Below, piece after piece: positions 1 to 5,490 of a stretch of DNA of 5,490 nucleotides (positions are counted from its first letter, which is position 1; every line of letters begins with the position of its first letter). The notes beneath the pieces are model-generated. The model was given only the letters and a program-made list of their open reading frames with translations. It was not told where the DNA came from and made no database searches. A program made the translations under genes and the position numbers. This DNA comes from Anaerolineales bacterium (GTDB lineage: Bacteria > Chloroflexota > Anaerolineae > Anaerolineales > UBA11858): NCBI GenBank assembly GCA_015485245.1, contig WFTY01000390.1:1-5490 (forward strand), given 5' to 3'.

Positions 1-206
1 GCGGCTACTGCGAGGATGCCTGCCCTACTCAAGCGATCACGCTGGAAGACAACTACGAGCTATCTTTCACCAACCGCCACGATGCCATCTACACCAAAGA
101 ACGGCTGCTGGTGCCCGTCCCCGAGGGCGGCGCGCCCACCCCGCAGAAGGTGGAGCCGGGCGTGTTCACTCGCGCGGTGCCGGTGATGACCGATCCGACC
201 GACTAG
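1..206 (+). CDS. nuoI: NADH-quinone oxidoreductase subunit I, C-terminal part (5' end outside window)
   Basis: Reading from base 3 gives 67 residues to a TAG at 204-206, beginning GYCEDACPTQAI. This is the end of a ferredoxin-type CxxCxxCxxxCP motif. The two bases before it (GC) fit a cut TGC codon for the preceding cysteine, so the third and fourth cysteines are complete in the window. NuoI is the peripheral-arm subunit with two 4Fe-4S clusters (N6a and N6b) that carries electrons toward the quinone site. After the motif come a NuoI-like stretch (NYELSFTNRHDAIYTKERLL) and a proline-rich tail ending in DPTD with no further cysteines, so this is the second of the two cluster motifs. The stop lies 21 bases before nuoJ, in the usual nuo order. 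The identification rests on the motif plus the context and is strong; the N-terminal half cannot be judged. Confidence 0.95.
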   Translation, partial: GYCEDACPTQAITLEDNYELSFTNRHDAIYTKERLLVPVPEGGAPTPQKVEPGVFTRAVPVMTDPTD

Positions 207-227
207 CCAATCAAGGGAACGAGAACC

Positions 228-740
228 ATGACACCCGAACTGATCACTTTTCTCACCCTGGCGCTGATCTCCATCGCCGCGGCGTTGGGCATGCTCTTCA
301 GCCGCAACGCGGTGTATTCAGCGCTGTTCCTGATCGCCAATTTCATCACGGTAGCCATTTTCTACCTGATGCTCGGCGGGACGTTCATCGCCCTGAGCCA
401 GATCGCCGTATACGCCGGCGCCATCATGGTGCTTTTCCTGTTCGTCATCATGCTGCTGGGCGCCGAGAAACTGGGCCAAAGCCAGACCCTCGCCTGGCAG
501 CGTCCGCTGGCAATCCTGCTCGGCCTCGGCCTGCTTGGCGAGCTTGGCTACATGCTGGCTACCCGTCCCGAGATGCTCACCGGGGGCGGCGCGACGCCGG
601 AAAGCTTTGGCAGCCCTCTGGAGATCGGGCGTCTTCTCTTCCGGGAGTATCTGCTGCCCTTTGAGGTCACATCCATCCTGCTGCTGGTCGCCATGATTGG
701 CGCCATCATCCTCACCCGGCGCGAGAAGACCCGCGTCTGA
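228..740 (+). CDS. nuoJ: NADH-quinone oxidoreductase subunit J
   Basis: A 170-residue, very hydrophobic protein with about five membrane segments. NuoJ is a small membrane-arm subunit (ND6 family) next to the quinone-site subunit NuoH; its third helix takes part in coupling quinone chemistry to proton movement. The family signature is clear at about residues 58-77 (SQIAVYAGAIMVLFLFVIML), including the tyrosine (Y62) that matches the conserved Tyr of E. coli NuoJ helix 3 and the glycine that permits the helix bulge. A polar loop at about residues 113-132 precedes the last helix, and the protein ends in a basic tail (TRREKTRV). The ATG is preceded by AAGGGA at 213-218, nine bases upstream, which supports this start. 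Length is normal for bacterial NuoJ. It follows nuoI by 21 bases and precedes nuoK by 24, so it is almost certainly co-transcribed with them. Confidence 0.97.
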   Translation: MTPELITFLTLALISIAAALGMLFSRNAVYSALFLIANFITVAIFYLMLGGTFIALSQIAVYAGAIMVLFLFVIMLLGAEKLGQSQTLAWQRPLAILLGLGLLGELGYMLATRPEMLTGGGATPESFGSPLEIGRLLFREYLLPFEVTSILLLVAMIGAIILTRREKTRV

Positions 741-764
741 ACCCGCAGGGGAAAGGAGAACATC

Positions 765-1067
765 ATGCTCCCTGTATCCTACTACGTCGGCCTCTCCGCG
801 GTGCTGTTCACCATCGGCGCGCTGGGCGTGCTGATTCGCCGCAATGCCATCATCATCTTCATGTCGGTCGAATTGATGCTCAACGCCGCTAACCTGGCCT
901 TTGTGGCCTTTGCGCGCGCCCACCAGGCGTTGAGCGGACAGGTGTTTGTCTTCTTCGTGATTACCGTTGCCGCAGCGGAAGTCGCCGTTGGCCTGGCGCT
1001 GATCGTCGCTATCTTCCGCACCAAACACAACATCGACGTTGACCAACTGAGCAGTATGAAGGGATAG
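765..1067 (+). CDS. nuoK: NADH-quinone oxidoreductase subunit K
   Basis: A 100-residue protein with three membrane helices, the same length as E. coli NuoK (ND4L family, related to MrpC). It sits in the membrane arm between NuoJ and NuoN and contributes buried acidic residues to the central hydrophilic axis. The two essential glutamates are present at exactly the E. coli positions: E36 in the segment SVELMLNAANLAF and E72 in VAAAEVAVGLALIVAIFR. The C-terminus (FRTKHNIDVDQLSSMKG) is also typical of the family. The start is backed by a good Shine-Dalgarno, AAAGGAGAA at 752-760. Its stop is followed by an unusually long, repeat-containing spacer before nuoL. No other identity is plausible. Confidence 0.98.
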   Translation: MLPVSYYVGLSAVLFTIGALGVLIRRNAIIIFMSVELMLNAANLAFVAFARAHQALSGQVFVFFVITVAAAEVAVGLALIVAIFRTKHNIDVDQLSSMKG

Positions 1068-1110
1068 GGGATAAGGCACCGGGGAACAAGGTGGCAAAGT
1101 AACTGGGCGA

Positions 1111-1142
1111 CAAATCACCCAATCACCTGATTACCCAATCGC
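1111..1142 (+). repeat. Degenerate 8-bp tandem repeat, four units
   Basis: Four consecutive 8-base units are visible: CAAATCAC (1111-1118), CCAATCAC (1119-1126), CTGATTAC (1127-1134) and CCAATCGC (1135-1142). Taken as two 16-base units they agree at 12 of 16 positions. The phase may reach further upstream, since CAAAGTAA at 1095-1102 is two units earlier and resembles the first unit, but the unit between (CTGGGCGA) does not match. The tract also contains a 12-base interrupted palindrome, AATCA-CC-TGATT (1121-1132), whose two-base gap is too short for an RNA hairpin loop. Function is unknown; it could be slippage-derived DNA, a protein-binding site, or a fragment of a dispersed intergenic repeat family. 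Confidence 0.65.
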
Positions 1143-1156
1143 TCCACCCCCTTCTC

Positions 1157-1169
1157 AAAAGAGAGAGAA
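1157..1169 (+). promoter_or_regulatory. Weak purine-rich ribosome binding site of nuoL
   Basis: The bases before the nuoL ATG read AAAAGAGAGAGAA. The tract contains GAGAG but no GGAG core, unlike the GGAG, GAGGA or AAGGGA tracts before nuoJ, nuoK, nuoM and nuoN. It is the only candidate ribosome binding site for the start at 1172. The start itself is supported by the protein, which begins directly with a short NuoL-like N-terminus before its first membrane helix. A weaker site could lower nuoL initiation relative to its neighbours, but that is inference. Confidence 0.55.
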
Positions 1170-1171
1170 CT

Positions 1172-3283
1172 ATGATCCTATCCGAAATCGCAACCTCAGG
1201 CCCGAACTTTTTCTACCTTGCCCCCTGGCTGGTCTTCATCCCTCTGATCGGGATGCTGACCAACCTGCTCATCGGCAAGCGGTTGGGAGAAAAAGCGATC
1301 GGCGGGATTGCCAGCACGGCCTCAGGACTGACCTTCGTGGTCGCCGTGCTGCTGGCACTTTCGCTGCGCGCATACCCCGAGGGAACGACCGTCCCCTTCG
1401 CCGACTGGATCACCATCGGCGAGCTGCAACTCCGTTGGGCGTTCCGCGTGGATACCCTTTCCACCACCATGATGCTGGTGGTCAGCGGTGTGGGCACACT
1501 GATTCACATCTACGCCATCGGCTACATGCACGAGGACGTGCGTTACAAGAACGACCCCGGGCGCTTCCGCCGCTTCTTCGTTTACCTCAACCTGTTCATC
1601 GCCGCCATGATGATCCTGGTGAGCGGTGACAACTACCTGATGCTGTTCGTCGGCTGGGAAGGTGTGGGGTTGTGCTCCTTCCTGCTGATCGGCTTCTGGT
1701 ACGAGATGGACACGCTGGGACGCCCCAGCACGGCCAACGCCATGGCCGCCAAGAAAGCCTTCGTTGCCAACCGGGTGGGCGATTTCGGCTTTCTGCTGGC
1801 AGTGTTGACCATGTTCTGGGTCTTCAAGAGCGTGCAATTCACCGATGTGTTTGCTTCGGCCCAGCAGATTGCCGAGAGCAACCCCGGCGCCATCCTGGCC
1901 ATCACCCTGTTCATGCTGCTGGGGGTGGCGGGCAAATCGGCGCAGATCCCGCTATACGTCTGGCTGCCGGATGCGATGGCCGGCCCGACGCCGGTTTCGG
2001 CGCTGATCCACGCCGCCACCATGGTCACCGCGGGCGTGTACCTGGTCGCCCGCACCGCGCCGCTCTACGTGCTGGTTCCCCAGGCGCAGGCCACGGTCGC
2101 CCTGGTGGGTGGCCTGACCGCCCTGTTTGCTGCCACCATCGCCGTGGGACAATACGACATCAAAAAAGTGCTTGCCTACTCCACCATCAGTCAGCTAGGC
2201 TTCATGGTGGCTGCGGTGGGCATGGGAGCCTTTGTAGCCGGGATGTTCCACTTGATCACGCACGCTTTCTTCAAAGCGCTGCTCTTCCTTTCTGCCGGTT
2301 CGGTGATTTTGGGCGTGGAACGCGGCCATCACCACGCAGCTCACCACGATGGGCACGAAGACGACCATGCAGAAACCTTTGATCCTGGCGATATGCGCAA
2401 TATGGGCGGCATGCGCAAGACCATGCCGGTCACCTTCTGGCTTTATCTGATCGGCGCGCTGGCGCTGGCGGGCATCTTCCCGCTGGCCGGGTTCTGGTCG
2501 AAGGATGAAATCCTGGCCGAGGCCACCGCACTGAACTTCACCGTCTACATCCTGCTGGCCATCGCCGCTTTCTTCACCGCTTTCTATATGGGGCGACAGA
2601 TCTGGATGGTGTTCTTTGGGAAACCGCGGCACGAGGCCGCGGCGCATGCCGAGGAAAGCCCCCCGGTGATGACCATCCCCCTGATGGTGTTGGCTGCCCT
2701 CTCATTGCTGGGCGGCGCGCTTAACTTGCCCGGCGTGGAAACGCTCGCCCACTGGATTGAACGGACTTTTGAGACCTTCGGGGTCAAGCTACACCCCGCG
2801 GAATTCAACCTCAACGTGGCGATTACCTCAACGGTGTTGGCGCTGGTCGCCATCTTCCTCTCCTGGCTGCTCTACGGGCGCAAGCCCCTCACCGATGGTC
2901 AGCCGGACCCCCTCAAACGCATTTTAGGCCCGCTCTTCACGGGCATGGAAAACAAATGGTGGATCGACGAGCTGTACTGGGCCGTCATCCTCAACCCTTA
3001 TATCGCCCTGGCGCGCTTCTTCGCCGACGTGATTGACTGGCGCTTCTGGCATGATTGGTTCCACGACACCGTCATTGCCGGGACCTACCAGTGGCTCAGC
3101 AAGACGGCGCTCAACGTATGGGCCGATCAGCGTGGCATTGATGCCTTTGCCAACGGTCTGGGCAACACCACCAAGGCGCTGGCGCAGCGGCTACGCGGCC
3201 TGCAAACCGGTTTTGTGCGCAATTACGCCCTCTCTGTCTTCATCGGCGTAATCGTCATTCTTGGATATCTGATCTTGCAATAG
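1172..3283 (+). CDS. nuoL: NADH-quinone oxidoreductase subunit L (distal antiporter-like proton pump)
   Basis: A 703-residue polytopic membrane protein of the ND5/MrpA family, the outermost proton-pumping subunit of complex I. The key residues are present: E163 in GWEGVGLCSFLLIGFW, K255 in GKSAQIPLYVWLPDAMAGP, H280 in LIHAATMVTAGVYL, H364 and K368 in THAFFKALLF, and K444 in GFWSKDEIL. These correspond to E. coli E144, K229, H254, H338, K342 and K399, with the spacing K255-H280-H364-K368 identical. The C-terminal part has the NuoL-specific NKWWIDELYWAVI segment (from about 594), the amphipathic lateral helix region, and the closing LQTGFVRNYAL motif (677-687) before the last membrane helix, which separates it from NuoM, NuoN and Mrp proteins. 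It is about 90 residues longer than E. coli NuoL. Part of the excess is a histidine-rich loop at 386-399 between the H364/K368 helix and the MRNMGGMRKTMP motif; the rest is mostly C-terminal. No frameshift is seen. It is 13 bases upstream of nuoM. Confidence 0.98.
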   Translation: MILSEIATSGPNFFYLAPWLVFIPLIGMLTNLLIGKRLGEKAIGGIASTASGLTFVVAVLLALSLRAYPEGTTVPFADWITIGELQLRWAFRVDTLSTTMMLVVSGVGTLIHIYAIGYMHEDVRYKNDPGRFRRFFVYLNLFIAAMMILVSGDNYLMLFVGWEGVGLCSFLLIGFWYEMDTLGRPSTANAMAAKKAFVANRVGDFGFLLAVLTMFWVFKSVQFTDVFASAQQIAESNPGAILAITLFMLLGVAGKSAQIPLYVWLPDAMAGPTPVSALIHAATMVTAGVYLVARTAPLYVLVPQAQATVALVGGLTALFAATIAVGQYDIKKVLAYSTISQLGFMVAAVGMGAFVAGMFHLITHAFFKALLFLSAGSVILGVERGHHHAAHHDGHEDDHAETFDPGDMRNMGGMRKTMPVTFWLYLIGALALAGIFPLAGFWSKDEILAEATALNFTVYILLAIAAFFTAFYMGRQIWMVFFGKPRHEAAAHAEESPPVMTIPLMVLAALSLLGGALNLPGVETLAHWIERTFETFGVKLHPAEFNLNVAITSTVLALVAIFLSWLLYGRKPLTDGQPDPLKRILGPLFTGMENKWWIDELYWAVILNPYIALARFFADVIDWRFWHDWFHDTVIAGTYQWLSKTALNVWADQRGIDAFANGLGNTTKALAQRLRGLQTGFVRNYALSVFIGVIVILGYLILQ

Positions 3284-3296
3284 ACGAGGATACAAT

Positions 3297-4823
<1,527 letters not shown>

Positions 4824-4842
4824 TAGCGTGTTTACGTGTCAC

Positions 4843-4872
4843 GTGTCAAGTATTACGGTGTCAAGTGTTACG
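4843..4872 (+). repeat. Two tandem copies of a 15-bp unit
   Basis: GTGTCAAGTATTACG (4843-4857) is followed at once by GTGTCAAGTGTTACG (4858-4872), differing at one position. The 15 bases before (4828-4842, GTGTTTACGTGTCAC) share the start and a rearranged version of the same words. Such near-identical adjacent copies suggest fairly recent duplication or slippage. Confidence 0.8.
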
Positions 4873-4875
4873 TGG

Positions 4876-4900
4876 CACATGACACAGGAACACATGACAC
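4876..4900 (+). repeat. 10-bp direct repeat CACATGACAC with 15-bp spacing
   Basis: CACATGACAC occurs at 4876-4885 and again at 4891-4900, so the 15-base period of the preceding tandem repeat continues here in the opposite orientation. The change of orientation near base 4873 is what gives the spacer its dyad character. Confidence 0.75.
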
Positions 4901-4923
4901 GCTACCACGCCTACGGAGATGCT

Positions 4924-5490
4924 ATGACAACACAAGATTTACTTTCCATCCTCCCGATCATCATCCTGGTCGCCTGGGCCAGCGTGCTGCTGCTGATTGA
5001 CCTCTTTGCCAAGAAGAACGAGAAGCTCACCCCGGCGCTGGCCGCCCTCGGCCTGCTGGTGACGTTGGGCAGCCTGGCAACGCAATCGAGCGAGGTCATC
5101 GGCTTCAACGGCATGGCCGTGGCCGACGGCTTCTCACGTCTGCTGAACATCCTCTTCGTGTTCAGCGGATTGGCGGGCATCGCACTGGCCTACAACTACA
5201 ATCAGCGCATGGGCATCGCCCGCGGCGAATACTACGTGCTGCTGATGTACTCGCTCAGCGGGATGATGCTGATGGCCGTGGCCGCCGACCTGATCGTGGT
5301 CTTCCTGGCGCTGGAGCTGCTCTCCATCCCGCTCTACGTGCTGGCCGGGTTTGCCCGCCCACAGTTGGCATCGGAAGAAGCGGCGATGAAATACTTCCTG
5401 CTGGGCGCGTTTGCCGGCGGCTTTGTGGTCTACGGCGTGGCGCTGGTCTTCGGCGCCACCGGCTCCACCGCCCTGAACGAGATCGTCGCC
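4924..5490 (+). CDS. nuoN: NADH-quinone oxidoreductase subunit N, N-terminal part (3' end outside window)
   Basis: An open frame of 189 codons runs from this ATG to the window edge without a stop. It encodes a polytopic membrane protein starting MTTQDLLSILPIIILVAWASVLLLIDLF, which has the ND2/NuoN pattern of a short start and an LxIDLF-like end of the first helix. The antiporter motifs follow: E131 in FLALELLSIPLYVLAGF and K156 in EEAAMKYFLLGAFAGGF. They match E. coli NuoN E133 and K158, with the same 25-residue gap. NuoN is the proximal antiporter-like pump, in contact with NuoK. The start is supported by GGAG at 4915-4918, five bases upstream. NuoN proteins are usually about 480-500 residues, so well over half lies outside the window, including the lysines of the second half-channel. 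Position directly after nuoM is the standard order. Confidence 0.96.
   Translation, partial: MTTQDLLSILPIIILVAWASVLLLIDLFAKKNEKLTPALAALGLLVTLGSLATQSSEVIGFNGMAVADGFSRLLNILFVFSGLAGIALAYNYNQRMGIARGEYYVLLMYSLSGMMLMAVAADLIVVFLALELLSIPLYVLAGFARPQLASEEAAMKYFLLGAFAGGFVVYGVALVFGATGSTALNEIVA

Larger units (their letters stand above)
1068..1171 (+). other. nuoK-nuoL spacer with degenerate short repeats
   Basis: This 104-base gap is five to eight times longer than the I-J, J-K and L-M junctions of the same operon. No reading frame of note, -10/-35 promoter pair, or hairpin followed by a T-run was recognised by eye. The first part is G-rich (1068-1094). The middle holds an 8-base-period repeat, listed separately. 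The end (1157-1169) is a run of purines that must serve as the ribosome binding site for nuoL. The most likely reading is an internal spacer of a continuous nuo transcript that has collected a local repeat. An internal promoter cannot be excluded. Confidence 0.7.
4824..4904 (+). repeat. Spacer-spanning inverted repeat
   Basis: TAGCGTGT at 4824-4831, directly after the nuoM stop, is the exact reverse complement of ACACGCTA at 4897-4904. Inside these arms, the forward GTGTCA copies on the left can pair with the TGACAC copies on the right, giving an imperfect long stem in the transcript. A smaller alternative hairpin is GTGTTA (4865-4870) with TGACAC (4880-4885), a six-pair stem with one G-U pair and a nine-base loop. 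The right arm could also pair with the nuoM tail (GGTAGCG, 4808-4814), so mutually exclusive folds are possible. Folding strength was not computed. Confidence 0.6.
4824..4923 (+). other. nuoM-nuoN spacer filled with short direct and inverted repeats
   Basis: This 100-base gap separates nuoM and nuoN, although the other junctions apart from K-L are 13-24 bases. Nearly all of it, up to about 4904, is built from variants of a 7-8 base unit like GTGTCAC or GTGTTAC. GTGTCA occurs three times forward (4836-4841, 4843-4848, 4858-4863), then twice as its reverse complement TGACAC (4880-4885, 4895-4900). No run of T follows any hairpin, so it does not look like an intrinsic terminator. No obvious promoter was seen. 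The last bases hold the nuoN ribosome binding site. Confidence 0.75.

Noticed and set aside
1076..1095. Hairpin CACC ... GGTG in the nuoK-nuoL spacer
   Set aside because: Only four pairs (1077-1080 with 1090-1093) around a nine-base loop; too weak to call.
318..1118. Open frame on the - strand (266 codons) opposite nuoJ and nuoK
   Set aside because: It overlaps two genes identified by family residues and spans their junction. Its composition is the same polar antisense pattern and it has no recognisable motif.
1672..2382. Open frame on the + strand (236 codons) in another frame of nuoL
   Set aside because: The translation is rich in Arg, Gly, His and Pro with no domain, and it is fully inside nuoL. 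It is a product of high GC content.
4824..4904. Intrinsic terminator between nuoM and nuoN
   Set aside because: The inverted repeat is long and imperfect, not a compact GC-rich stem, and no T-run follows it. nuoN continues the same pathway directly downstream, so stopping transcription here would make little sense.
4824..4904. CRISPR array
   Set aside because: The repeated units are 7-15 bases, adjacent and degenerate, without unique spacers of uniform length.

Overview
The window is a stretch of a bacterial respiratory complex I (NADH:quinone oxidoreductase, NDH-1) operon, all on the + strand, in the order nuoI (3' end only) - nuoJ - nuoK - nuoL - nuoM - nuoN (5' part only). It encodes nearly the whole antiporter-like part of the membrane arm plus the tail of the last peripheral-arm ferredoxin subunit. 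No accessory, mobile, RNA or CRISPR element was seen. The DNA is GC-rich with GC-rich third positions. The protein wording and the short degenerate repeat tracts between genes would fit a Chloroflexota (Anaerolineae-like) genome, but that assignment is an impression from sequence style, not a test.

Layout: 1-206 is the end of nuoI, cut inside its second 4Fe-4S cysteine motif. 228-740 is nuoJ, 765-1067 nuoK, 1172-3283 nuoL, 3297-4823 nuoM, and 4924 to the window edge nuoN. The I-J, J-K and L-M junctions are tight (21, 24 and 13 bases) with ordinary Shine-Dalgarno sequences. The K-L and M-N junctions are different: each is about 100 bases long and filled with short degenerate repeats. K-L has an 8-base period. 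M-N has a 15-base (7+8) period that ends in an inverted repeat able to bracket the whole spacer.

How the genes work together: NuoI carries clusters N6a/N6b and passes electrons toward the quinone site. NuoJ and NuoK connect the quinone-site subunit to the pump modules. NuoL, NuoM and NuoN are the three Mrp-antiporter-like subunits, each with its own proton path, and the long C-terminal arm of NuoL braces the others. All key charged residues that could be checked (NuoK two Glu; NuoL Glu/Lys/His/Lys; NuoM Glu/Lys/His/Lys/Glu; NuoN Glu/Lys) are present at spacings that match the E. coli subunits, so the enzyme looks fully competent for pumping. The genes themselves are conventional; what deserves a second look is the repeat-filled spacers and a histidine-rich loop in NuoL.
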